A stretch of 64,000 bases of DNA from Clostridiaceae bacterium (GCA_012728095.1 JAAYFU010000031.1:20821-84820); one strand, 5' to 3'; positions 8,567-17,130 are shown, counted from the first letter of the stretch. The notes: generated by a model not told the origin, from the letters alone. Program-made: numbers and translations.

Positions 8567-9145
8567 TCAGTCCTTCTGTGCAAAAATCACGCCACGAATT
8601 TTTAAGTTTGTATCGTATATCAAGTGGGATATAAACTTTCCGGAGGGATTGATATACCTGGATGTAAGGTTGGGATTCTCACAGTCTCTTCTTTCTGCGT
8701 CCATAACAGTTTTGCTGACACTGGTTAGAAGTTCTCCGCTGTTTACCGACAGTATTACGCACCGGTTGTCAATCCGCAGCGTGCCGTTCGTTTTTGATAT
8801 GTACTGGTTATAGTCTGAGATGTTCAGGCCTGTTCCGGCGGAAAGGTCCAGGTTTACAGGATTCCCGCCATTGGATCCCAGGGTTGCCACAAGGATGATA
8901 ACTTCGCCGCTTCTGCCTGAAAAAGTTCCCAGGGCTGACAATACATCATCACCCTTTACTTCCTTTCCGTCATATATTCTGAATTCTTCTTCCGCCATGC
9001 TTTGGGATATTGACCCTATACGGTCATTGGCCAAACTGCTTACTTCTTTCATTCCGCCGAAAATACTCAGCCCTATGGTAACGACTGCAATAAAGAGAAG
9101 AATTGAAACTCCCATCCAAAGCGCTTTAGATAAATTACCTTCCAT
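8567..9145 (-). CDS. Single-pass pilin-like protein of Tad-like operon
   Basis: A 192-residue protein with a short basic start (MEGNLSKALWMG), one hydrophobic helix (VSILLFIAVVTIGLSIFGGM) and a soluble domain rich in Gly, Ser and Asn, typical of a surface subunit. It is the first of three small membrane proteins behind the platform gene, 24 bases downstream, with ribosome binding site GGGAGG. The helix resembles that of pilins, but the cleavage signature of Flp or type IV prepilins is not evident. Proposed as the main candidate for the filament subunit, by position only. Confidence 0.7.
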   Translation of the reverse strand: MEGNLSKALWMGVSILLFIAVVTIGLSIFGGMKEVSSLANDRIGSISQSMAEEEFRIYDGKEVKGDDVLSALGTFSGRSGEVIILVATLGSNGGNPVNLDLSAGTGLNISDYNQYISKTNGTLRIDNRCVILSVNSGELLTSVSKTVMDAERRDCENPNLTSRYINPSGKFISHLIYDTNLKIRGVIFAQKD

Positions 9146-9169
9146 AGCCTTGCCTCCCGTAAATTTTAT

Positions 9170-11203
9170 TTATATTTGCATTATTTGTTTATAAAATGCC
9201 GCAATACTGTTCATTCCGGACACAATCATCGGTATTATCAGGTAAAGAATAATCATCATATATACCGGCAAAAAACCTATCATATTACCCAGGTTTTTCT
9301 TTCTCTCGACTATTCTTTCATTGGTATCTTTTCGGGTTTCGCGATTGAAATTCATTTCGTTTTCCAACTCTTCGAAGGCCTTTGCCACTTCCAAGTCCGA
9401 GCTGGCCAGCTGAAGGTTGTCTATTATAGCCAGTAAAGGCGGAAAACCAACCTCGGCTTTAAGTTCTTCCAACGCTTCATAAGGTCCGGAACTGAAGTTC
9501 AGTATGCATTTTTGCAAGGGTTCTTTAAAATGAACCGAGAAAGCCTCCATCCATTCCAGGATCTCATGAACGTGAACCCTGTTCATATGCATCAGCATAA
9601 GAATAATTGTTTGGAACTGTGTAACTTCATCTTCCATATCAATCCTTCTTGCCTTTGCCATAATAGCAAGGCTGATGACAGGAACCCAATATCCCGCGAT
9701 AAAAAGTAAGATACATACAATTAGCTGCCACCACCAGAATATATTGCGGGAGAGCGTATGGATCTTTTTATTAATTCTTTCATGGGCAGCTGTCAGTTCC
9801 TGTTTGGTTAATTGCCCGTCTTCAATCAGTCTTTCAAGTACCTGGTTCTCGTCCGGGTTTTTACCCAGGCTTAAAATAATCTTCCTGTCAAAATCTGCGA
9901 TATTTTTAAGCCTTTCATATTCCTGGTCCGATAGTTTTCCACCCAGAAAACCGTCAGGCATCTGTGGCAAATACAGGACAGAATACCTTGTGTATGCGTT
10001 TAACCCTAAAAACATGCAAATGCCGGAAATAAACGCGATAAGCCCGATAAGAAGCCTGCGGACATACAGGGTGTATATGTTCAAAGGCGCCATAGCGCTT
10101 TTTATAAGCTCCGTCAAATACTGCCGCTTTTTTGAGTACTGCCGGGGCACCAGTCGGTCCACGACCGGATGAAGCAGTTTTTCATATATCCGTTCTTCAA
10201 ATGATTTTTTAACATATCCGATATTGATATGATCATCAAAACGCTGAAGTTTTCTTAAAATCATATAGCAGACAACTGAAGAAAAAACGACTCCAATACC
10301 CAGGACAATGCCCAACCTGCTGGAATAGAATGATTCCAGAGGCGCGAAGCTGCCTGCCGCCCAGTTTCTCAGGGGTTTTAAGAAAAACAAAGGAAGAAGG
10401 GATATTGTGGTAAGGCTTTTCAAAGCGTACTTTAGCTTTTCCCGCTTGTATAATTCAGCCTTGATTTCGCTGCCCAGATATGCTATGCACCGTACAAAGA
10501 CCGAACTTCCATTGACAACCGTGTCTCCGTATTCCTTGGTAATGAAAACTATACCTGCAAGCATTTTAAAATATTTATTGGGAGCCGTTTCATAATACTT
10601 TTCCAGTTCCGCTTCCACATCCTTGGAAAAAAGAATGTCATTAATCCGCTCGGCCTGGGTATAAACTTCGAAAGTCCCTTTCCGGTTCAGAAGTTCACAA
10701 GCTTCCAGGTTTGCGTCCTCGACCGATTTATGCTCATAATATTTATGTCTGAGAAATTCCAGATATTTAATCTGCTGTTTAAGAAGTCTGTCCTGAAGAT
10801 TGCTTATGTACAAATCTATAATTGTGTCCGCGATAAAAGACAAAAGTATCGCAAATAATATCATGATCAAAAAGTCGCGGGTAAGTATCCAGAAAATGAT
10901 AACAACAGAAACATACGCCGCCGCTGAAAACAAAAGAAGGATAACAGCAGTTTTTCTGATATTTCTTTCATCAGAGACAGTATAGATTTCAAGTCTTTTC
11001 CTGATATTCAGCAGAAGCTTTTTTAATACGGGAATTCTGCTGAATCTGCGGTACAGTAAAATATAAAATGTCGGATATTTTTCCCCTATTTGTCTTAAGT
11101 TTTTATCCAGTTTATTCCGCTTCTTTGCATAAACCAGGTTTGCCATTATCAATAAGAACGCGAGAAAGAAACAGAAAACTCCGATTATGCCATATGTATT
11201 CAA
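9170..11203 (-). CDS. Fused TadB-TadC-like inner-membrane platform protein
   Basis: A 677-residue membrane protein with two type II secretion F-like halves. The first (about residues 60-330) has paired membrane helices and the motif FLRHKYYEHKSVEDANLEA. The second (about 360-677) has TQFQTIILMLMHMNRVHVHEIL and a final pair of helices near LGNMIGFLPVYMMIILYLI. In classical Tad loci TadB and TadC are separate proteins; here both occur in one chain. The start is TTG at 11203, overlapping the ATPase stop in TTGA, so translation is coupled. It should form the membrane platform on which the CpaF-like ATPase acts. Confidence 0.85.
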   Translation of the reverse strand: MNTYGIIGVFCFFLAFLLIMANLVYAKKRNKLDKNLRQIGEKYPTFYILLYRRFSRIPVLKKLLLNIRKRLEIYTVSDERNIRKTAVILLLFSAAAYVSVVIIFWILTRDFLIMILFAILLSFIADTIIDLYISNLQDRLLKQQIKYLEFLRHKYYEHKSVEDANLEACELLNRKGTFEVYTQAERINDILFSKDVEAELEKYYETAPNKYFKMLAGIVFITKEYGDTVVNGSSVFVRCIAYLGSEIKAELYKREKLKYALKSLTTISLLPLFFLKPLRNWAAGSFAPLESFYSSRLGIVLGIGVVFSSVVCYMILRKLQRFDDHINIGYVKKSFEERIYEKLLHPVVDRLVPRQYSKKRQYLTELIKSAMAPLNIYTLYVRRLLIGLIAFISGICMFLGLNAYTRYSVLYLPQMPDGFLGGKLSDQEYERLKNIADFDRKIILSLGKNPDENQVLERLIEDGQLTKQELTAAHERINKKIHTLSRNIFWWWQLIVCILLFIAGYWVPVISLAIMAKARRIDMEDEVTQFQTIILMLMHMNRVHVHEILEWMEAFSVHFKEPLQKCILNFSSGPYEALEELKAEVGFPPLLAIIDNLQLASSDLEVAKAFEELENEMNFNRETRKDTNERIVERKKNLGNMIGFLPVYMMIILYLIIPMIVSGMNSIAAFYKQIMQI

Positions 11204-13074
11204 ACTCTCACCCCGCTTTCCAGGTTGAAATGCAAGTTTAGGAAATCGTCGAATTGCCGTGCATCTTCGGCTGTCATGGCGCGTTTCATCCTCTCTGTCC
11301 TTTCTTTTGAAACAGGGTTGACCACAACATACCGGCCATTTCTGAATTCAATAATATTGCGGCACTCAAATATCCTTTTATCGGTCATCTTCTTATAATA
11401 CTCAGCGGTTGTTTCCATGAAAGAAGCTGTTTTATCAGTTATATTCTTTTCATAAACAAAATTGTCAGGCAGTGGCGTATCCTTTAGTTCAACTATTTCT
11501 GTGATTCGTTCAATATATCTTTTGCCTTCGTAATCTCTTGCAAGATGTATGTCAAAATCAAGGACCGAAACCACCTGCTGTTCGGCTATTTTTTCATTTG
11601 TGAACATTTCGCATTTCAATAATGAATTCCGGAGAGAATAAACCAGATCCCGCGTAGTTTTTGCATGATGGGTAAAAAGAGTAAACAGCGAAGCCACCTG
11701 GGCCATCTGTATCATCCATGCCGCTACCGGATCGGTTGCCACTTCTCCCAGTATGTTCACGCTGCCGTCTGTCTTTTTCTGAATATCAAGTCCCATTTGC
11801 CCCGAAATAGTTTCAGTCTCTCTGAAGGACAGGATATTTCTTCTAGGGTATAAACGTCTTAGATTCAGTTCAAAAGCCATTTCCTGGATACGAAGTGTTA
11901 AGGTGGCATAAATATGTTCAATCATGGCCATAAGCATTGTGGTTTTCCCGCTTCCCTGCTGCCCGGTCACGGCTGTTATCATCCCGCCCTTTACTATGTA
12001 TTTGATCAGGTTTATGGGCAAATTGGCATTCTCATCCTGAATAAGCATTTCCAACGTTACATTTTTAATGTAAAATTTGCGGACAAAAAAAGCCCAGGAT
12101 TCAGAAAACGGCGGCCGTACCACAAGGACACGGCTTCCGTCCTTCATCTCGTTTACCCTGTAGCCTGTAGCCTCTGAAAGCTGGCCTCCCCGATTGTAAC
12201 GGTATATTATCTGGCATACCCTTTTTAGCTCGCTTTCACTTTCAAAGCTTAAAAAATCAAGTTTTATGGATTTGCCTTTATAGAAAATCCATACGCTTTC
12301 ATAGTTTTTCTGGTAACTTGCGGCAATATCCATTTGCTGCCGGAAGTTCGAAAAATCAAAATGGTCCGTGGTTACCCCGGAAACTCCGGCAGATACGCCG
12401 TCAATATTCATATCCCTGATTTCATCTATGACGCCTAACCCTTTATATTGTTCATACACCGCCTGGGTGATAACCTCGAGTTTGTCTTCCTTCGTGAGGA
12501 TAAAACCCATCCTGTCATAAATATGCTCAATCTCCTGCCTGGATATAAAATAACAATATTCTCCATCCTCGTTCTTTTTCAGTTTATCCAGCTCAAACTC
12601 ATCAATTATATACGAAAGCGCATCGGCTCCATGTTTCTTCTTCATCATGTGAAGTAGAATTGCAAACTTATGCTTTGTTGACAGAAGGTATGGATTATTG
12701 AAAGGAATGATTAAATTGAGCTTTTCATCAGGGATATAGGCATGAAGAATATCATAAATTAAAGCCTTGACAAACTGTTTATCCACAATGGAGCCGTGCA
12801 TACATACCTTGAGCGCTTTTTTAAGTTCCGCCCTTTTATTGGCTTGCTTTTTAAACTCCACCTCGTTGAGGCCAAGCTCAAATAAATTAGTTCTTGTTAT
12901 CTCGTTAATGCAATCCCTGACATATTCGATAAGTCCCGGAATTGTGTACTTCTGGGGATCTTCATTTTCGCCTGTCTCCATATGGTACTTTCTTGATACA
13001 AAGAAAAAGTACAGGGATATACCCAGGCCAAGCAGTATTAAAATGAGCATTACCAGGTTTATGGCAAACGGCAA
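11200..13074 (-). CDS. CpaF/TadA-like secretion ATPase with N-terminal membrane segment
   Basis: A 624-residue type II/IV secretion-type ATPase. The Walker A motif GQQGSGKTT is at residues 371-379, followed by an Asp-box-like FRETETIS, the Walker B-like ILGEVATDP and a His-box FTHHAKTT. These match the CpaF/TadA branch that powers Tad pilus assembly. Unusually, residues 5-26 form a strongly hydrophobic helix, so the ATPase appears anchored in the membrane, whereas CpaF is normally soluble. The start is TTG at 13074 with GAGGGGTG nine bases upstream, overlapping the ParA-like gene by 16 bases. A start downstream of the helix has no good ribosome binding site. Confidence 0.88.
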   Translation of the reverse strand: MPFAINLVMLILILLGLGISLYFFFVSRKYHMETGENEDPQKYTIPGLIEYVRDCINEITRTNLFELGLNEVEFKKQANKRAELKKALKVCMHGSIVDKQFVKALIYDILHAYIPDEKLNLIIPFNNPYLLSTKHKFAILLHMMKKKHGADALSYIIDEFELDKLKKNEDGEYCYFISRQEIEHIYDRMGFILTKEDKLEVITQAVYEQYKGLGVIDEIRDMNIDGVSAGVSGVTTDHFDFSNFRQQMDIAASYQKNYESVWIFYKGKSIKLDFLSFESESELKRVCQIIYRYNRGGQLSEATGYRVNEMKDGSRVLVVRPPFSESWAFFVRKFYIKNVTLEMLIQDENANLPINLIKYIVKGGMITAVTGQQGSGKTTMLMAMIEHIYATLTLRIQEMAFELNLRRLYPRRNILSFRETETISGQMGLDIQKKTDGSVNILGEVATDPVAAWMIQMAQVASLFTLFTHHAKTTRDLVYSLRNSLLKCEMFTNEKIAEQQVVSVLDFDIHLARDYEGKRYIERITEIVELKDTPLPDNFVYEKNITDKTASFMETTAEYYKKMTDKRIFECRNIIEFRNGRYVVVNPVSKERTERMKRAMTAEDARQFDDFLNLHFNLESGVRV

Positions 13075-13874
13075 CTTTTATCGCACCCCTCAACAATGTA
13101 CTCACAGAGCCGGTTCAAAGCGCTGAATATCTCTTTTTCTTCGCCGCGTTTTGTATTTCGGTTAAATGCGACATATTCATATACTCTTCCGGTGTTCAAA
13201 GCATCCAATAAATGTGAACTATTGGGAATTTCAAAAACGTAATTTCTCTTTATTCCAAATTTTCTTGCAAGGTTGGCTCCCGTTATGCCACTGTTCTTTT
13301 CATATCGCGCCAAAACAAATGCAGCCTGTTTTTGCCCTAAAAACTCATACTCATTAAAAAGGGCGGCCAGGTCATCCAGTAATAAACTGTTCTGATTTAC
13401 ACAAAACACTATTATGTCCGAATTTTTAAGAAGACTTAAACTGTTGTTTACTTTAATACCGCTGTGAACATCCAGTATTATAAGGTCATAAAACTCTTTC
13501 GCCAGGCCGAGTACGCTTAAGAAAAGCTCCTGGTCTTCCTGCGGCATTATTTGCTTTTTCTCGGATCCCAAAAGCAAGTCCATCCTGTGATTTTTCAGGA
13601 CCGAATATGTATAATCCGCAATCATTTCCGGCTTAAGTCTTCCGTTTTTCACGAGTCTTAACAGCGCATCGATTCCCTGGTTATTCAGTCTTCCGAAACT
13701 GTTACTCTGTTTTGGCTTTTTAAACAAATAACCTTCTATAGCGTTTTTTTCTGTTTGGTTATGAGCAATCAACGTTTTTAAAGCCGTATTCTGTGCTATG
13801 AATGAGGCCACTGCTGCCGTGGTAGTGCTTGTCGCTCCCTGTCCGTGCATGTTTGACCAGAAGGAAACCTGCAT
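13059..13874 (-). CDS. TadZ/CpaE-like ParA-family protein lacking P-loop lysines
   Basis: A 271-residue MinD/ParA-fold protein: MQVSFWSNMHGQGATSTTT at the P-loop, then YDLIILDVHSGI as the Walker B region and DIIVFCVNQNS as the next strand. In active ParA/MinD proteins the loop is KGGxGKT[ST]; here His and Thr replace both lysines. ATP binding as in MinD is therefore doubtful. TadZ/CpaE proteins localise Tad pili to the pole or assembly site, and several are known to be degenerate. The gene lies between an unknown gene and the CpaF-like ATPase, which supports a TadZ role. Confidence 0.8.
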   Translation of the reverse strand: MQVSFWSNMHGQGATSTTTAAVASFIAQNTALKTLIAHNQTEKNAIEGYLFKKPKQSNSFGRLNNQGIDALLRLVKNGRLKPEMIADYTYSVLKNHRMDLLLGSEKKQIMPQEDQELFLSVLGLAKEFYDLIILDVHSGIKVNNSLSLLKNSDIIVFCVNQNSLLLDDLAALFNEYEFLGQKQAAFVLARYEKNSGITGANLARKFGIKRNYVFEIPNSSHLLDALNTGRVYEYVAFNRNTKRGEEKEIFSALNRLCEYIVEGCDKSCRLP

Positions 13875-13875
13875 C

Positions 13876-14523
13876 CTATTTCATCCTTTCAGCTCTTCTT
13901 AACACTTCTTTTGCCGCTTTTGAATCCAAAGAAAAAATATATTGGATTGTTTTTCTGAGGGAATTTTTGATAGGCAAAGACAGATTCCTTACAACTAATT
14001 TGTTTGAATACTGACTTTCAATCATCACAATACGGTTTTTTTCCTCAAAGTATATTTCATCGGTTCCGGCAATCCTGGTGAAGCTTGGTAAACTATGCTC
14101 CCAGTAGCTGTTTAAAAAATGACTTCCTATTTTGCAGTACTCCATAATATTAAGATAGATAATATAGATATTTAATGACGGGTGCGCCCAGGTGTATTCT
14201 TCGGCTAATTTTATACAGCTTTCAAGCTTGCCCCTGGTTGTTTCGCTAATTGCTATTACCTTAAAATCCTCCGGAATATCCATATATTCTTCCGCATCAA
14301 TAAAATTGCCGTTATTTTCCGAAATCTTTGACAAAGGGTTTTCCCCGTCTTTAAGCAGCACAAAATCAATCCCGCAATATTCATAACTATCGGCGACTTC
14401 ATCAAATGAATATGCCTTTTTTGACAATACGGTTATTTTTGCGTGGCATGACACTATTTTAGCAAGGCATAGTATTAAAAAACGCTTTTCCTCGGTACTC
14501 TCTCCCAGAAACACTACATTCAT
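13876..14523 (-). CDS. Unrecognised Rossmann-like protein of Tad-like operon
   Basis: A 215-residue cytoplasmic protein with no membrane segment. The pattern of hydrophobic strands (MNVVFLGES, ITVLSKK, IDFVLLKDG, FKVIAISET, LNIYIIYLN) suggests a Rossmann or P-loop-like fold without a Walker A motif. It stands one base before the TadZ-like gene and 11 bases after the SAF gene. It could be a second degenerate ParA-like or receiver-like partner. No family recognised; the fold guess is by eye. Confidence 0.6.
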   Translation of the reverse strand: MNVVFLGESTEEKRFLILCLAKIVSCHAKITVLSKKAYSFDEVADSYEYCGIDFVLLKDGENPLSKISENNGNFIDAEEYMDIPEDFKVIAISETTRGKLESCIKLAEEYTWAHPSLNIYIIYLNIMEYCKIGSHFLNSYWEHSLPSFTRIAGTDEIYFEEKNRIVMIESQYSNKLVVRNLSLPIKNSLRKTIQYIFSLDSKAAKEVLRRAERMK

Positions 14524-14534
14524 ATGAAGCCCTC

Positions 14535-15467
14535 CTAAAGATTATCTTCCACACTCGTTTCGGTTCCCGATTCAAAGGTTTTGCTTTCGGGAATATCATG
14601 GAGAATTTGAACATTATTATCATTGAACACTTTGTTTCTCCCTGAATACTGGTGATCCTCATTTATTCTTTCCTCAAACAGCCGGCGGTTACGGGTCTCC
14701 AGCTCTGTAACGGCTTTATTGATAATATTGGGATTTTCCAGGATCAATTTTTGAACGTCTAAATTCACCGGATAAGTTATAGCCGCCTGATCCTGGATAT
14801 CCGGAGCTATATATGGCACGGCATATAGTATTGTTCCTTCCACGATACTTGCGTCGACAATGGCGCTGGCCATTCTCAGTATCTCTTCTTCGCCGGCATG
14901 AAACCATATTATGTTTCTTTGAGCATTTTCCGATCTTTCCAAATCGGTAACCTGCTTCTTGGAAAGGACAATATAATCCAGCCCGTTTGGAAACATGATC
15001 CTGATGTCTATGAATTCATTTTTCTGAAGTTTTTGCGGAAGGTTTAAAACCGAGTATTCCATTAGTCTCATATCATGGGGATAATCCTGTTTTCCATATA
15101 AAAGTGATTCGGTTATTACCGTATTGGACAGGATATCGCATCTTATCACCTTTCCGACAGCCAGAGAAGGATCGGTTACTGCATCTGCCGGTTTAAGACT
15201 TTCGCTTATCTCAGCCGGAGCAATGTCTTTATCCTGTAAAATATCTCCTGATTTTTTATCTGTCGTGATTTTATATACCAGACTTGTAGGATTATTCTGC
15301 CTGTATTCTTCCAATGCCAATTGCCTGATTTGCAGCTTTTCCTGTTCGGTCAACCGATATGTATTATTACGGTAATATAAATAGCCTGCTGCCAAAACTG
15401 CCAATGAAAGAGAAAGGCCTGCAATAAAACCCAGTAGAATCCTGTAACGCTGTGGCCTTGAAATCAC
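14535..15467 (-). CDS. SAF-domain CpaB/RcpC-like membrane protein
   Basis: The ORF track starts at an upstream ATG, but AAGGAGGT lies six bases before the GTG at 15467. I therefore start there (ISRPQRYRILLG after the initiator). One membrane helix follows (GFIAGLSLSLAVLAAGYLYY). Then comes a linker and a SAF-like domain at about residues 55-125 (SGDILQDKDIAPAEI...NTVITESLL), the plan of CpaB/RcpC pilus-assembly proteins. The C-terminal 60 residues are polar and disordered-looking. In Gram-negative Tad systems CpaB works with the secretin; no secretin is present here, so it may contact the cell wall instead. This start leaves a 17-base gap after the kinase gene. Confidence 0.8.
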   Translation of the reverse strand: MISRPQRYRILLGFIAGLSLSLAVLAAGYLYYRNNTYRLTEQEKLQIRQLALEEYRQNNPTSLVYKITTDKKSGDILQDKDIAPAEISESLKPADAVTDPSLAVGKVIRCDILSNTVITESLLYGKQDYPHDMRLMEYSVLNLPQKLQKNEFIDIRIMFPNGLDYIVLSKKQVTDLERSENAQRNIIWFHAGEEEILRMASAIVDASIVEGTILYAVPYIAPDIQDQAAITYPVNLDVQKLILENPNIINKAVTELETRNRRLFEERINEDHQYSGRNKVFNDNNVQILHDIPESKTFESGTETSVEDNL

Positions 15468-15484
15468 CTTTTTACCTCCTTGTC

Positions 15485-16903
15485 TCATAATTGCCCTGCT
15501 AATTTGCATATTTCATTAAGCACAACCCCTATACGCTTATGATCTTCCGTATTCAGATAAAAAGGATTACTGACGGTTGAATAAAGGACCAGCCTGTTGG
15601 AGCCCAGAAGTTTTTTTAATTTTTGATGTTCATAACTTTGAGAAATATTTGCCGTATAAATCCATTCTTCTTTTGCAAGCGATTCAATTTTTTGGTGGCA
15701 TTCCGAAAAAAGGCTATACTTCCAGGGTACATTCGGACATACTATAATCCTGATATCAGCATGATTAAACTGGATCATTTTTCTTTCGGTATTCAATTGT
15801 CCGAGATCAAGGATTATCGCATCGATGCCTTTTCTGGATACCACTCCGAAATCTGGCGCATTGGGATAGAAAACCAGGTTATTCGCTTCGAACCGGTTTT
15901 CGCTTTGGAGCTTTACCTCTCCCAGCTCATCCAGATACTCTCTCATTCTGTCAAAATCCCCGCTGGAATTGAGTTCAACCAATACAGAACTGACTTTGTT
16001 ACTTGATAAGTATTTTCCTATGGCAAGGCACAGAGACGTTACACCGCTGGCAGGAAGCAAAGAGGCAATTGCTATTACTCCCTTAAAGCTTTTTTCTGCT
16101 TTTCTATTGTAAAAAAACAATCTTTCGGGAATTATCATCCTGCCAAGTTCTTCAATTGCTTCTTCGCAGTTCTGAAACCTTTTGCCGGGATCGGTTTGTG
16201 CAAGTTTCAGGATAAAATGAATATATCTTTGTGCAATACCCGCTTTCTTTAGTACGTCTTTCAATTTCTCAGACCCCTGTTTTACAGGATGGATTCCCGT
16301 AGCAAGATGGAAAATGGTCATCCCCAGACTGTACAAGTCTGTTCTCTGGTCAGTCTGTCCGACTCCATACTGCTCAGGGGCCGCGTAACCTTGGGTTCCT
16401 ATGTAGACTGTATCTTCTGTCTTTTCTTTGGTGTAATACCTGGCGGCTCCAAAGTCAACAAGCCTTAGTTGGCCTATGTCATCCACTATCAGATTTGCAG
16501 GTTTTAAATCTCCGTATATTATGGGAGGATTCCTGCTGTGAAGATATTTTAATACATCCAGCAGATCTCTCGTCCATTTAAGAAGCGTTTTTTCAGGTAT
16601 TTTCCCCTGGTATTCCAAAACCTTAAGTAAATTTGAGCCGGGAATGTAGTCCATTACTATGTAGTAATTATCCTCATCCTCTGTTAAATCGGCTATCCTG
16701 GGCAGCATAGGATGACTGAGATTTTTCAGTATATCTATTTCCTCCATATCAACCGAAAGGCGGGGGCTGTTTTTATACAAAACCTTAATAGCCCAGAAAT
16801 TGTTCAATACTATGTTTTCTGCCAAATATACAGCCGAAGTGCCCCCTTCGCCAAGAAAGTCAATTATTCTGTATTTGTCGGCTATTATTCTATCTTTCAT
16901 CAT
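15485..16903 (-). CDS. Ser/Thr protein kinase fused to degenerate MinD-like domain
   Basis: First gene of the Tad-like operon. The ATG at 16903 has GAGGT seven bases upstream; the track's TTG is rejected. Residues 10-265 form a PknB-type kinase: glycine loop GEGGTSAVY, AIK lysine (K40), catalytic loop YGDLKPAN with Asp132, DFG at 150-152 and APE near 176. HRD is replaced by YGD, but the catalytic Asp remains, so activity is plausible. Residues 273-472 look like a MinD/ParA fold with a loop LLPASGVTS lacking the P-loop lysine, followed by AIILDLG. No membrane helix or PASTA domains as in PknB. Likely controls filament assembly; substrate unknown. Confidence 0.85.
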   Translation of the reverse strand: MMKDRIIADKYRIIDFLGEGGTSAVYLAENIVLNNFWAIKVLYKNSPRLSVDMEEIDILKNLSHPMLPRIADLTEDEDNYYIVMDYIPGSNLLKVLEYQGKIPEKTLLKWTRDLLDVLKYLHSRNPPIIYGDLKPANLIVDDIGQLRLVDFGAARYYTKEKTEDTVYIGTQGYAAPEQYGVGQTDQRTDLYSLGMTIFHLATGIHPVKQGSEKLKDVLKKAGIAQRYIHFILKLAQTDPGKRFQNCEEAIEELGRMIIPERLFFYNRKAEKSFKGVIAIASLLPASGVTSLCLAIGKYLSSNKVSSVLVELNSSGDFDRMREYLDELGEVKLQSENRFEANNLVFYPNAPDFGVVSRKGIDAIILDLGQLNTERKMIQFNHADIRIIVCPNVPWKYSLFSECHQKIESLAKEEWIYTANISQSYEHQKLKKLLGSNRLVLYSTVSNPFYLNTEDHKRIGVVLNEICKLAGQL

Positions 16904-17047
16904 TATAACGACCTCACCTGACAATGAAACTATGTTTTCTACGGGTGAGGTCTTTTAACCGATACATCCGGATAATAAGCCTGACCCGTTACAGATGGGG
17001 AAATTTATATTATCGTTATAAAGCTGCACTTTAATTACCGATGACTG
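16904..17047 (-). promoter_or_regulatory. Structured leader of the Tad-like operon
   Basis: On the minus strand, GACCTCACC (16952-16944) can pair perfectly over 9 bp with GGTGAGGTC (16918-16910), which contains the kinase ribosome binding site. An upstream segment ACGGGTCAGG (16989-16980) can pair 9 of 10 with CCTCACCCGT, using the same middle strand. The two folds exclude each other, the layout of a translational switch. No known riboswitch consensus was recognised. Confidence 0.5.
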
Positions 17048-17053
17048 TTAATT

Positions 17054-17082
17054 ATTGTAACATTTTGTTGAATTTAATACAA
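17054..17082 (-). promoter_or_regulatory. Putative promoter of the Tad-like operon
   Basis: TTGTAT, 17-base spacer, TACAAT on the minus strand, about 150 bases upstream of the kinase start. This would place transcription start near 17047. Confidence 0.5.
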
Positions 17083-17130
17083 TAGTAAAATTTTATACTG
17101 AATAATATTTTTATTTTGTCAGAAAAACAA

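Noticed and set aside
16904-17047. c-di-GMP or other known riboswitch in the Tad-like leader
   Set aside because: Pilus genes in clostridia can be under c-di-GMP riboswitches, but I could not match the class I or II core sequence here. Reported instead as an unassigned switch-like structure.
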